Below are positions 7,689-16,003 of a stretch of 46,678 nucleotides of DNA, piece by piece; position 1 is the stretch's first letter; every line of letters starts with the position of its first letter. This DNA comes from Prevotella sp. CAG:1320 (GTDB lineage: Bacteria; Bacteroidota; Bacteroidia; Bacteroidales; Bacteroidaceae): assembly GCA_000435635.1 (NCBI GenBank), contig FR882150.1, forward strand, positions 1-46,678, read 5' to 3'. The translations under genes were made by a program, and so were the position numbers. Below the pieces are notes generated by a model that ran no database searches, was not told the origin of the DNA, and saw nothing but the letters and a program-made list of their open reading frames with translations.

Positions 7689-8561
7689 TCATGACTTCTT
7701 GCGCAATACCACGAGCGTTACGGCCACCAATATCAGCGCAATGCCCACCGCCAAGCGAAGGGTAAAACTCTCATGAAACACCAACACGCCAATAAATACG
7801 GCTGTCACGGGTTCCAACGCGCCCATGATGGCCGCTGGTGTACTGCCAATGGCATTAATGGAGATGGTCATGAAGAACAAACTGAACACCGTGGGCAACA
7901 AAGCCAACTGCAAGGCGCATCCCCACTGCTTTGCCCCATGCAATAATTGCAGGTTCTCACCAGAGAACCACGTAAAAACCAATATGCTCAACAATCCCGC
8001 CAGGCTGACATAGAAAGTAAACTTCAAGGAAGACATATCCGTTTGCCACCTGTTTACCGAGACAATATAGACCGCGTAAAGCAAACTGGAGGCCATCACC
8101 AAGACAAATCCCGTAGGGTCCAGTACCACTCCCCCATCCCCTCGATAAAGCAAAGCCACTCCCAGCAAAGCCATAAGAATAGACAGAGCCGTCTGCCAAG
8201 TGACATGCTCATGGAAAAAGGCTGTCATCAAGACGGCGGTCATGATGGGATAAACGAATAGCAAGGTGGAGGCGACCCCCGCCTCCATGTAGAGGAAAGA
8301 AAGGTAAAGCGCGATGGAGGAAAGGGCAAAAAACGAACCTAGGCACAGGAAACGGATGGCGTGCCCCCACTTGATGCGGAAGCTCTCTCCCCTATACACC
8401 ATCATCAAGGCGAAAATCAACAGGGCAATGGCATATCGATAGAAAAGCACCGACCCCGTATGGATACCTTCCTCGTATAAAGGCAACGTTCCCAATGGAT
8501 TTGTACCATAACATACCGCGGCGATAACGCCCGCCGCAAACCCTTTCACTTTTGCGCTCAT
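7689..8561 (-). CDS. EamA/DMT-superfamily transporter
   Basis: A polytopic inner-membrane protein of about 290 residues with two EamA repeats, which by family precedent exports or imports small metabolites. Ten hydrophobic helices can be counted, beginning GFAAGVIAAVCYGTNPL and ending in VALILVAVTLVVLRKKS. The glycine- and proline-rich repeat signatures (CYGTNPLG; later SLLYAVYIVSVNRW and NAIGSTPAAIMGALEPV) fit the family. I start at the ATG reading MSAKVKG; an upstream in-frame extension of 25 residues overlaps the promoter box at 8598-8605 and is unlikely. The substrate is unknown. It is a stand-alone gene. Confidence 0.85.
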   Translation of the reverse strand: MSAKVKGFAAGVIAAVCYGTNPLGTLPLYEEGIHTGSVLFYRYAIALLIFALMMVYRGESFRIKWGHAIRFLCLGSFFALSSIALYLSFLYMEAGVASTLLFVYPIMTAVLMTAFFHEHVTWQTALSILMALLGVALLYRGDGGVVLDPTGFVLVMASSLLYAVYIVSVNRWQTDMSSLKFTFYVSLAGLLSILVFTWFSGENLQLLHGAKQWGCALQLALLPTVFSLFFMTISINAIGSTPAAIMGALEPVTAVFIGVLVFHESFTLRLAVGIALILVAVTLVVLRKKS

Positions 8562-8597
8562 CCGTGAACAAATCATATCTTGAATACTTTTGGCCTG

Positions 8598-8605
8598 CAA
8601 AATTA
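8598..8605 (-). promoter_or_regulatory. -7 box (TAATTTTG) for the EamA transporter
   Basis: The minus strand reads TAATTTTG about 37 bases before the chosen ATG. No good -33 match is visible at the right spacing. Confidence 0.4.
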
Positions 8606-8665
8606 CGCTTTTAATCCCTATTTCCCGCGGAAACAAACCTTTTTATCGAATATTTTCCATAAACA

Positions 8666-8697
8666 TTTGCGCATTAAGAGAAAAAACGCTAAATTTG
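8666..8697 (+). promoter_or_regulatory. tmRNA promoter, TTTG-N20-TAAATTTG
   Basis: TTTG (8666-8669) and TAAATTTG (8690-8697) are separated by exactly 20 bases, an ideal Bacteroidota promoter. The predicted start leaves a precursor leader of about 15 bases before the mature tmRNA end. Confidence 0.75.
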
Positions 8698-8718
8698 CGC
8701 CCACTATCACATAATCTC

Positions 8719-9113
8719 GGGGTTGACTGGATTTGACGGCGAGATGAAATGGTATGTAAGCATGCGGAGCCTCGTTGGCTAGCTCCATAATCTGAGTGAA
8801 CGAACTATAATTGGCGAAAGAAATTACGCTCTCGCTGCCTAAGTTGAAGTATAGTAGACTGGCTTAATCCCGTCACAAGGTGATGGGACGAGACATCGCT
8901 CAAGGGATGTTGTTCCGAATCTTCTTGATCAAGCGGTGCAGATAAATCGGAAATAGTCAGGGTATGCCCCGCTGCCTTGATGAAATTTAAGGGGATAAGG
9001 TGTCGGTTGATGGTCCGGGTTCTGCCGCCACACGAAAACCAAAGGCCGGAATAAGCATGTAGAAAGCGTATGGTTTCCTTGTTCGGACGTGGGTTCGAAT
9101 CCCACCAGCTCCA
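8719..9113 (+). ncRNA. ssrA: Transfer-messenger RNA (tmRNA), tag GERNYALAA
   Basis: tmRNA rescues stalled ribosomes and adds a degradation tag. The 5' end GGGGTTG pairs with CAGCTCC near the 3' end (7 bp, one G-T pair), forming the alanine-tRNA-like acceptor stem. The T-arm appears as GGGTTCGAATCCC at 9091-9103. The tag reading frame is 8813-8842 and encodes G-E-R-N-Y-A-L-A-A followed by TAA. The discriminator base is A9113; the next bases are CTG, so the 3' CCA is not encoded and must be added. The length of about 395 bases is typical. It has an ideal promoter upstream and a strong terminator downstream. Confidence 0.95.
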
Positions 9114-9155
9114 CTGAAACGTAATAGTGACATTGTCATTTATCACAAAGACATT

Positions 9156-9208
9156 ACAGGCTTCCATTGAGAAACGACATTATATCTCAGTGGAAGTCTG
9201 TTTTTTTT
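9156..9208 (+). terminator. tmRNA intrinsic terminator
   Basis: A 17-bp stem runs from ACAGGCTTCCATTGAGA to TCTCAGTGGAAGTCTGT, with a couple of G-T pairs. It is followed directly by eight T residues (9201-9208). Confidence 0.88.
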
Positions 9209-9221
9209 GTGAAGCGCATAC

Positions 9222-9836
9222 TCAAGGCAAAAAGTGAACGTTGAAAGCAAATGAAACAGAGCATACCAATTGCATGACAAGAATATAAAGCAAAAGCAAC
9301 TGGGGCAAAAAGCTTACGTTTCCTGTCAGCAATTCAAACACATCCACCAAGCCATGGCACTTACCGCTCATCCAAGCGAAACTCACGCTCATTACACAAA
9401 GGGCGAAACAGGTATAGGGAATTAGGCTTTGCGCAAAAGGACCAGGACAAAGAACGCCCGTGACACTGCGCAGGATAGCATGGGGAACCAAAGTAAGCAA
9501 CAGCATCAGCACCACGAACACAACCATCTCTATGGCCACCAGCCACAGCGCGACCCGCTGGCGATAAGTGGAAGGGCGGCATCGCAAGACACCACTGCTC
9601 CTAACTGCGTTTACCGCAAAGGACACCAGCACCAACCACACTAAAAAAGGGGAAGCCAGATTGTCCACAAACGAGCTAAAGAACCAGCGAACACCCTCAC
9701 TTGTCAATATACTGCGCACGATGCCTTCCCGCATCATGGCCGAAAGCAGCCATGAAGTAAACACCAACGCCACCATGAGCACGCTCAAAATGAACGCAGT
9801 GTAAGCCAATATACGCTTGTACAGGATTTCTTTCAT
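9222..9836 (-). CDS. Short AbgT-like integral membrane protein (possibly internally shortened)
   Basis: A 204-residue protein with about five membrane helices. Two segments resemble the AbgT (p-aminobenzoyl-glutamate transporter) family. EGVRWFFSSFVDNLASPF near 48-65 recalls the first AbgT signature. The stretch from HAILRSVTG to DVFELLTGN (about 118-170) recalls a much later one. AbgT proteins have about 500 residues, so the region between these signatures and the C-terminus would be missing. The ATG overlaps the response regulator stop by one base (TGATG), so translation is coupled to the two-component genes. A role as a sensor accessory is as likely as transport. The AbgT assignment is by eye and tentative. 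Confidence 0.5.
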   Translation of the reverse strand: MKEILYKRILAYTAFILSVLMVALVFTSWLLSAMMREGIVRSILTSEGVRWFFSSFVDNLASPFLVWLVLVSFAVNAVRSSGVLRCRPSTYRQRVALWLVAIEMVVFVVLMLLLTLVPHAILRSVTGVLCPGPFAQSLIPYTCFALCVMSVSFAWMSGKCHGLVDVFELLTGNVSFLPQLLLLYILVMQLVCSVSFAFNVHFLP

Positions 9837-10561
9837 CAACTTTCGTCTGGTTGTAAATGGTCAATATCCAATATGCGCAACTCACAAGCCCTTACCACCA
9901 GTCTAACGGCATTGACTCCCATGCCTCCATTGCCGTCAGGGAAGAGCTTTTGAACTAATTCGTTTTGCCGTTTCTCCAAACTCTTCACGCCAAATGGCAT
10001 GCCCCGCAAATTGGTTATTTGCTCCTTGGTATATCCTAGAGCCAAATGGCGAAGGAACCTCTCGTCATATTCATCTATCTCGTAATTCACCAAAGCTTCC
10101 TGCCGCATCAACCTGCTATTGACATCAGCCTTGAAACGTTCCACTATCTTTTGCAGTATGGGTTGGTTGAACACCATCCTCTTCCCGTCCATACAACTTG
10201 ACACATCCGCGCGGGTCAACATTTCCCCACATTTCAAAATAATGCCATCGCAACCAGCGTCAAGAGCGTCTACCCAAAGTTTCTCGTTAAGTATCTCACC
10301 CGTAAAGATAAGTATCTTGACTTCAGGATGTGCCTCTTTGGTCTGTCTGCATATCTCTACCCCTATGGTAGTGCTTCCACCAAGTCCCAAGTCCAGTAAC
10401 ACTAAGTCGGGTATACACGACTTAAGCAATTTCCAATAAGCGGCCTCATTGTTCGCGGTGCCAACAATCTCCGCCTCGGGGATATCACTACGTATGATAC
10501 CTTCTGTGCCTTTCAGTTCTAGGGGCACATCCTCTACGATGATGACTTTGAATGGTTTCAT
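9836..10561 (-). CDS. Response regulator, receiver domain plus divergent LuxR-type helix-turn-helix
   Basis: This 241-residue protein is the likely phosphorylation partner of the adjacent kinase. The receiver domain (about 4-125) has the acidic pair E10-D11, phosphoacceptor D57 in LLDLG, T87 and K110, so it appears fully functional. The C-terminal part (about 155-235) follows the LuxR/NarL pattern. FLRHLALGYTKEQI, then GVKSLEKRQNELVQKLF, then a final helix line up with the family helices, though conservation is low. It should therefore be a DNA-binding regulator with an unusual recognition helix. Its ATG overlaps the kinase stop (ATGA) and its own stop overlaps the next start, showing a tightly coupled operon. 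Confidence 0.85.
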   Translation of the reverse strand: MKPFKVIIVEDVPLELKGTEGIIRSDIPEAEIVGTANNEAAYWKLLKSCIPDLVLLDLGLGGSTTIGVEICRQTKEAHPEVKILIFTGEILNEKLWVDALDAGCDGIILKCGEMLTRADVSSCMDGKRMVFNQPILQKIVERFKADVNSRLMRQEALVNYEIDEYDERFLRHLALGYTKEQITNLRGMPFGVKSLEKRQNELVQKLFPDGNGGMGVNAVRLVVRACELRILDIDHLQPDES

Positions 10562-13500
10562 ATGACTGTTTGTTTAAGTTTTGGCAGTAATATCTTTATT
10601 TCTGTACCAATGGTGGCAGGCAAGGCAAGAATACCGCAACGCCGCAAGTTGGTAGCTTCTCCTATCTCCCTTACGATTTGCTTGCATATTAAATAGCGTA
10701 AGTCTACGGTAAGTGGGGTAAAGAGACCTAACCGTTGTTCTTCGGTATAGGTCACCTTCGGCATATATACATTATATATTATATAGGAGTCCTGTTTCTC
10801 GTCTGCCTTGACATTAACACGAATATCGCCCGCAATCTTGCGCAGCGTATCGAACAAGTATTCCACCAAGGTATCATCATAGCGAAGATTTCCTTCTACT
10901 TGTTGCGCCGCTTGCCTGGACAGCATGACATAAAGAGAATGATAATAGTCAACAAGCTCCCGCAACGCCATCACATCCTCTGGATGTTCAACTATCAATT
11001 GTTGGATTCGGGCGGGATAATACATGGTCTCATGCTTGAGAGTGGAAAGGCAATTATCCAAGACGCTATTGCTGACATGCAATCGTTCGCTCTCATAATT
11101 CACACGCCGCAGCTCGTCCGTGGCAATCTCCAGATTGGCGGCCTTATCTTTATCCGCGGCGATGCTTTGCCGTAAAGCCTCCTCTATCTCTGCCACGATA
11201 TCAGAAAACTCCCTGCTGGTGTTACCCATATTCTTATGCTGTCGCCAGATGGTCTCTATGCGTGCCAACTTCTCCTTATCGCTCGCCGCAGACAACAACG
11301 TCTCGTTGATATCATTTATTTTCTCTACCGCAAATCTACGATAAAGCACATGGCGGTAATAAAGGAAATAATAAACCGGGAAAATAGAGAGCAAGAGCAA
11401 CACCAATAAAGCCACCGCGATAATCTTGTTTGCCTCTGATTGCTGTAGCGTAGTTACATATGTGGGCAAAGAAACATCCGCGCTATAAGCACGAAACAGT
11501 TCCGTATACGCCTTGTTGTTCGTTTGGTAAACTTCCCACTTGTGCAGGGCAAGAGCCGCAATCGCCTTCTCGTTGTAAAGGGTAAGCAATACATCGTAGG
11601 GCAAATCCACTCCCTTCTGAAACCAATTCCACCCATCAGAACGAGATTTATCCCATGCATGTTTCGTCAATCCGTTCTTCTGAACATAAGATGTGGCATG
11701 TGCCTCAATATATAAAGTCGCGGAGTCCGCAAAGTGTAAAGCTCGCTCAAACCTGCCCGCTATATTAGAATTGTATGCACTATCCGCCAACTCCCTGGCT
11801 ATCTCCAAACGTGAAGTTCCTTGGGCTTGAAGAGAGATTGAAGTGAATGTCATAAAGCCGCACAACAACAAGACGATACGCATGATGCCCTTAGGCAAAC
11901 GGAAAGATATCCTGCTTCCCTTGCCCATCTGGCTTACGGCCCATATATCGCATACATGAAAGATGGAACTAACCTTCTTGTATTTCTCTATAATGCCCTT
12001 GCAATTTAACAACCCAAAACCATGGCCACCTGTGTAAGTACGGTCAAAAAGATGGGCTAGCTTATCTTCACTCATCCCTTCTCCTGTGTCAGTGACAATT
12101 ATCTCCACACTATCAGTATCTTCTTGGGCTTCTATCGTGACATCTCCTCCCGCCGCCGTAAACTTGCGGGCATTGTCAGCAATGGTATTGACCATGAAAA
12201 GCGTCAAAGCTTTATCTGCTTTCACAATAGCGATAGTAGGCTTCACCTGCAACTTTATGCCTCTCATGTCATATGCCATCTTCCCCTTTGCCACTATGTC
12301 AAAAAGTGACTGCAAGGGGAAGCTTTCTATCTTGAGCTGCAAGTCACCTTGGCGCATCTCAATCCAACGGGTAAGAACGTCGTTGTATTCGTTGATTTTC
12401 CCCGTCAGTTCCATCAGGTATTGGTAACGTTCCGCACTCCTTTCTGGAGTTTCCTTTTTGGTGGAAAGAACATCAATCTCATGCATCATGCGGTCAATAA
12501 AGGGCGTGATGCTATTCACCAATTGTATCTTCGCTCTTTGCTCAACGTTCCTGGTGAGTTGTTTTTCTTTCAAAAACACTCCCATTTTGTACTTCTCTTG
12601 CAACTCTTCCTCTTGAGCAAGCAAATCGGTCACATGCGCCTTGTTTATCTCTTTCCATTTTTTCAAAGGCTCCAACAACTCGGCTAGCGGATGGACACGT
12701 TTTGCGTTGGCACGTTTATGCGTTAAAATGATGAGCAATATGATGATGGCAAGAATCATTGCCACCACGGCGGCTATCATGCCATTCAGTATCTTTGAGC
12801 TTTTATCCAGTTGAGCGGCACGAGCCTCCAGGAATCTATCTTGGCGTGTCTGCTCTTGTATATCCAGATAAATATTGCGGTTGTAATCGCTTTGCTGCTT
12901 ATCGTTGAGGGCGGAATATGTCAACGAAAGTTCTTCACGAATAGAAGCCACCAAGTCTGGAGCTTGCTCTATGGCCTTGTTTTCCGCTAATGCTCTGTTC
13001 AAACAGTAAAGTGAAGATTCGTAATCCCCCATGTTAAAGTAGCATTGTGCCAATGTGCGATTGGCACCGGCGATTTGATATACATCGCCATACTCCGTAA
13101 AGTGCGACAATGAACGTTGCGCCAAGTCTATGGACTTCAGCGAATCTGGCATCTCTATTCCAAACAAGGGAATAAAACAAGATTCTTGCTCCACATCGGA
13201 ATAAGAATGATGAGTGTTAAACTCAAAATGATACACCCACGACAAATCCTTCATGTCGTTATCATTCCACAGATGTTCTGACATGGCCTGCAAGGAGTTG
13301 GCTTTCCAATAAGGGTATTTATCAGCCGCAAGCGTATAACATCTCAACAAATAACCAAACTCCTTTACACACGCATGACCAGGGAAGACTCCTCCCGCTC
13401 CCATGTTGTAAAGATATCCTAAATACTGCGCGGTATCTTGTTGGATTTCTTCGGGGTTTATCGCATAAAGTGATTTCCTGAAGGAATCGATGCTATTTAC

Positions 13501-14013
13501 ATAATAAAAATATGTGGCTTCAACGATATGGAATTCCGAACGGGCATATATCATGCGAAGTTTTTGTCTATCGGAAAGTCTTTCGGGTTCTTCATCAACG
13601 CGGCGTAAACGTCGTTGCGCCTTTTCCCTGTATACGTAAAAATCTTTATTATGCGATTCACGCTGACAAAGCCTCATCAACTGAATGTCAGCAACTAATA
13701 ACTCCACTTGGTTGTCTGTTTTCTCGGCAACTTGTCGCAATAAATCGTAGGCAATATTGTAATCCATTCTGGCGATGTGATAGAATGCCAGATTGTTCAA
13801 GGCGGCAGCCTTTCCTTCATCATAGCCTCCTGAAAGAGAGTCTGCCAACATGGCGTAATAGTAAGTGGAGTCTAGATTCTTATAATGAAAATCATATGAT
13901 ATATCATTCAGCTTATCAATCATCCGTTGATTGGAAGATGAACAAGCCGCGAAAAAAAGTGCCATCACGCTTATGGCGATGATGGCACATATATGGCATG
14001 GAATTTTACGCAC
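10558..14013 (-). CDS. Giant tandem sensor histidine kinase (DUF5112/DUF5113 type): active-type kinase fused to a degenerate kinase
   Basis: I start at GTG 14013, giving 1151 residues and a clean lipoprotein-type signal (RK, hydrophobic core, lipobox FAAC, C24). An ATG at 14082 would overlap eda by 77 bases. Residues 25-408 are extracytoplasmic and TPR-like, and 409-433 are a membrane span. A helical region with H511 (MMHEID) precedes a HATPase domain with N614 (N box), DTGEGM at 642-647, GGHGFG at 652-657 and a GKGSRISF G3 box. At about 710-732 a second signal-like span (MRIVLLLCG...) returns the chain to the periplasm. A 130-residue domain follows, then a third span (862-886). The cytoplasmic tail has LKHETMYYP (H994), resembling a phosphoacceptor, and an ATPase-like fold lacking the asparagine and glycine boxes. 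The DUF names are recalled, not searched. The gene overlaps eda by 8 bases and the regulator by 4. Confidence 0.82.
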   Translation of the reverse strand: MRKIPCHICAIIAISVMALFFAACSSSNQRMIDKLNDISYDFHYKNLDSTYYYAMLADSLSGGYDEGKAAALNNLAFYHIARMDYNIAYDLLRQVAEKTDNQVELLVADIQLMRLCQRESHNKDFYVYREKAQRRLRRVDEEPERLSDRQKLRMIYARSEFHIVEATYFYYVNSIDSFRKSLYAINPEEIQQDTAQYLGYLYNMGAGGVFPGHACVKEFGYLLRCYTLAADKYPYWKANSLQAMSEHLWNDNDMKDLSWVYHFEFNTHHSYSDVEQESCFIPLFGIEMPDSLKSIDLAQRSLSHFTEYGDVYQIAGANRTLAQCYFNMGDYESSLYCLNRALAENKAIEQAPDLVASIREELSLTYSALNDKQQSDYNRNIYLDIQEQTRQDRFLEARAAQLDKSSKILNGMIAAVVAMILAIIILLIILTHKRANAKRVHPLAELLEPLKKWKEINKAHVTDLLAQEEELQEKYKMGVFLKEKQLTRNVEQRAKIQLVNSITPFIDRMMHEIDVLSTKKETPERSAERYQYLMELTGKINEYNDVLTRWIEMRQGDLQLKIESFPLQSLFDIVAKGKMAYDMRGIKLQVKPTIAIVKADKALTLFMVNTIADNARKFTAAGGDVTIEAQEDTDSVEIIVTDTGEGMSEDKLAHLFDRTYTGGHGFGLLNCKGIIEKYKKVSSIFHVCDIWAVSQMGKGSRISFRLPKGIMRIVLLLCGFMTFTSISLQAQGTSRLEIARELADSAYNSNIAGRFERALHFADSATLYIEAHATSYVQKNGLTKHAWDKSRSDGWNWFQKGVDLPYDVLLTLYNEKAIAALALHKWEVYQTNNKAYTELFRAYSADVSLPTYVTTLQQSEANKIIAVALLVLLLLSIFPVYYFLYYRHVLYRRFAVEKINDINETLLSAASDKEKLARIETIWRQHKNMGNTSREFSDIVAEIEEALRQSIAADKDKAANLEIATDELRRVNYESERLHVSNSVLDNCLSTLKHETMYYPARIQQLIVEHPEDVMALRELVDYYHSLYVMLSRQAAQQVEGNLRYDDTLVEYLFDTLRKIAGDIRVNVKADEKQDSYIIYNVYMPKVTYTEEQRLGLFTPLTVDLRYLICKQIVREIGEATNLRRCGILALPATIGTEIKILLPKLKQTVI

Positions 14014-14677
14014 GAGCCTTTGCAATATAGCCCAATGCCTCCTTGCATTTATCGGTGATAGCCTGCCAGTCCTTAGCAGCAACTGTCTCTTTGGGGAAGA
14101 GCTTAGAACCCATACCTACACAGAAGACACCTGCCTTAATCCAAGCAGTCAAATTTTCCTCATCAGGAGATACCGCGCCGGTTACCATAATATTACTCCA
14201 ACGCAATGGACCCAAGACGTTCTTCACGAAAGAAGGACCTCCTACATTACCCGCGGGGAATACCTTGGTAACATCACAACCCATGGCCTGAGCGTCATTA
14301 ATTTCGGACACGCTGCCACAGCCAGGAGAATAAGGAACTAGCCTGCGATTACATACAGGCGCAATCTCTGGGTTAAAATTTGGACCTACTATGAAATTCG
14401 CACCTAACTGAATATAAAGCGCGGCAGTGGCGGCATCGATTACCGTGCCTGCCCCCAATATCAATTCGGGGCACACCTTGTCAGCCCACTTAACCAACTC
14501 TCCAAATATCTCATGGGCAAAATCACCGCGATTGGTGAATTCAAAAACCCTCACGCCTCCATCGTAGCAAGCCTTGATAACGCTTTTACATGTTTCCAAG
14601 TCGTTGTTGAAAAATACAGGTACCATACCAGTATCATGCATGGCCTGCATCACTTGCATCTTATTGAATTTCGCCAT
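14006..14677 (-). CDS. eda: KDPG / 4-hydroxy-2-oxoglutarate aldolase
   Basis: Eda cleaves 2-keto-3-deoxy-6-phosphogluconate into pyruvate and glyceraldehyde 3-phosphate, the last step of uronate breakdown. The 223-residue class I aldolase shows E46 and R50 (FEFTNRG), the phosphate-binding SPGCGS (117-122), and the Schiff-base lysine K138 in VTKVFPAG. The sequence is of the Bacteroidota type, with a longer C-terminus than the E. coli enzyme. kdgK, which makes its substrate, lies 40 bases upstream on the same strand. The last codons overlap the GTG start of the sensor kinase gene by 8 bases, an unusual coupling of a catabolic enzyme to a two-component system. Confidence 0.94.
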   Translation of the reverse strand: MAKFNKMQVMQAMHDTGMVPVFFNNDLETCKSVIKACYDGGVRVFEFTNRGDFAHEIFGELVKWADKVCPELILGAGTVIDAATAALYIQLGANFIVGPNFNPEIAPVCNRRLVPYSPGCGSVSEINDAQAMGCDVTKVFPAGNVGGPSFVKNVLGPLRWSNIMVTGAVSPDEENLTAWIKAGVFCVGMGSKLFPKETVAAKDWQAITDKCKEALGYIAKARA

Positions 14678-14717
14678 AATCTTATTCTAATTACCTAATT
14701 ATTATACCATTAATTTG

Positions 14718-15740
14718 TTACCTTTGCACCCGGCCACTGGCATTACCGCCCGCCAAGGATTCCACCTCGTCGGCAGATACCAAATTGAAATCTCCTGGTA
14801 TGGTATGCTTCAAGGCGGAAGCAGCCACAGCAAACTCCAAAGCCTCACCTTGTGTAGCTTTCGTCAGCAAACCATGAATAAGTCCACCTGAGAAAGAGTC
14901 GCCGCCACCTACCCTGTCAATGATAGGCATGATGTCATAATGCTTGCTTTGATAAAACTCCTTGCCATCATAGATTAACGCCTTCCAACCATTGTGGGAA
15001 GCGGAAAGAGACTCGCGCAAGGTGGACACCACATATTTAAAGCCAAACTCCTCCATCATGCCTTTAAATATACCATAATAACCCTCCGCGTCAGTCTTAC
15101 CACCTTCCACATCAGCGTCTGGCTTGAAACCTAAACAAAGTTGAGCGTCTTCCTCATTTCCAATACATACGTCAACATATTTCATCAAGGGGCGCATCAC
15201 AGAAATCGCTTTCTCGGAAGTCCACAACTTTTTGCGGAAGTTTAAGTCTACCGAGATGGTCACGCCATGGCGTTTCGCTGCTTCGCAAGCCAACTTTGTA
15301 AGCTCCGCGGCATTGTCGCTGATAGCTGGCGTGATGCCACTCCAGTGAAACCATTGCGCACCTTCCATGATGGTGTCAAAATCAAAGTCAGAAGGCTGAG
15401 CCTCCGCAATGGCACTGTGAGCGCGGTCATAAATTACCTTAGAAGGGCGCATAGACGCACCTGTCTCAGCGTAATAAAGACCTACTCTCTCACCCCCGCG
15501 GGCAATAAACTGGGTATTTACCCCATAACGACGCAGTGCGTTAACGGCTATTTGGCCAATTTCATGCTTTGGTAACTTCGTGACAAAATAAGCTTCATGA
15601 CCATAATTAGCCACACTTACAGCCACATTTGCCTCACCCCCACCAGGAATGATGCGGAAAGAATCGCTTTGGATAAACCTATCGTTGCCTTCAGGAGACA
15701 AACGAAGCATAATCTCACCTAATGTTACAATTTTTGCCAT
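14718..15740 (-). CDS. kdgK: 2-dehydro-3-deoxygluconokinase (KDG kinase, PfkB/ribokinase family)
   Basis: KdgK phosphorylates 2-keto-3-deoxygluconate to KDPG with ATP, feeding Eda. The 340-residue protein starts MAKIVTLGEIMLRLSPEG; a start two codons earlier is possible. PfkB signatures include GGGEANVAVSVANYG (about 33-47) and the C-terminal DRVGGGDSFSGGLIHG around 275-290, where the second aspartate is the catalytic base. The internal run of substrate-binding residues fits KDG kinases more than fructokinases, and the genomic link to eda and uxaA supports that. The promoter lies in the intergenic region shared with the divergent LacI-type regulator gene. Confidence 0.92.
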   Translation of the reverse strand: MAKIVTLGEIMLRLSPEGNDRFIQSDSFRIIPGGGEANVAVSVANYGHEAYFVTKLPKHEIGQIAVNALRRYGVNTQFIARGGERVGLYYAETGASMRPSKVIYDRAHSAIAEAQPSDFDFDTIMEGAQWFHWSGITPAISDNAAELTKLACEAAKRHGVTISVDLNFRKKLWTSEKAISVMRPLMKYVDVCIGNEEDAQLCLGFKPDADVEGGKTDAEGYYGIFKGMMEEFGFKYVVSTLRESLSASHNGWKALIYDGKEFYQSKHYDIMPIIDRVGGGDSFSGGLIHGLLTKATQGEALEFAVAASALKHTIPGDFNLVSADEVESLAGGNASGRVQR

Positions 15741-15801
15741 AGTCAATAGATTAAATTTTTATCGTTTGTTTGTAATAGATTAATTTAATCGTAATTCACG
15801 G

Positions 15802-15850
15802 CAAAAATAATGATTATTTCCCAATTGGCGAAACAAAACAACGTTTTTTT
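15802..15850 (-). promoter_or_regulatory. kdgK-eda promoter with candidate LacI-type operator
   Basis: On the minus strand TATTTTTG (15802-15809) is a -7 box with TTTC 20 bases upstream. Immediately upstream, AAAACA-ACGT-TTTTTT (15835-15850) is a near-palindrome centred on ACGT, a shape typical of LacI/GalR operators. A second AT palindrome, GATTAATTTAATC, is at 15778-15790, downstream of the -7 box. The divergent LacI-family gene is the natural candidate regulator. The operator call is inference only. Confidence 0.4.
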
Positions 15851-15904
15851 GCCACTCAAATAAAAATTAAATAGGGCTGTGTTTTCTAATTCAACTTTTA
15901 TTCG

Positions 15905-15912
15905 TAACTTTG
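15905..15912 (+). promoter_or_regulatory. -7 box (TAACTTTG) for the LacI-uxaA-antiporter transcript
   Basis: TAACTTTG fits TAnnTTTG, with TTTT 19 bases upstream. It predicts a leader of about 90 bases before the LacI-family ATG at 16004. Confidence 0.5.
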
Positions 15913-16003
15913 TGGCGTACTACTAATGTCTTTAAAATATGCGCGATACTTTGCTAGCATTATATGAAACGAGATAAGCGCATCACCAAAAAACACTGGA
16001 GAG

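Noticed and set aside
13965..14082. Alternative kinase starts at ATG 14082 and ATG 13965
   Set aside because: The first would overlap eda by 77 bases and add a non-signal-like N-terminus. The second would remove most of the hydrophobic signal segment. GTG 14013 gives a proper lipoprotein signal.
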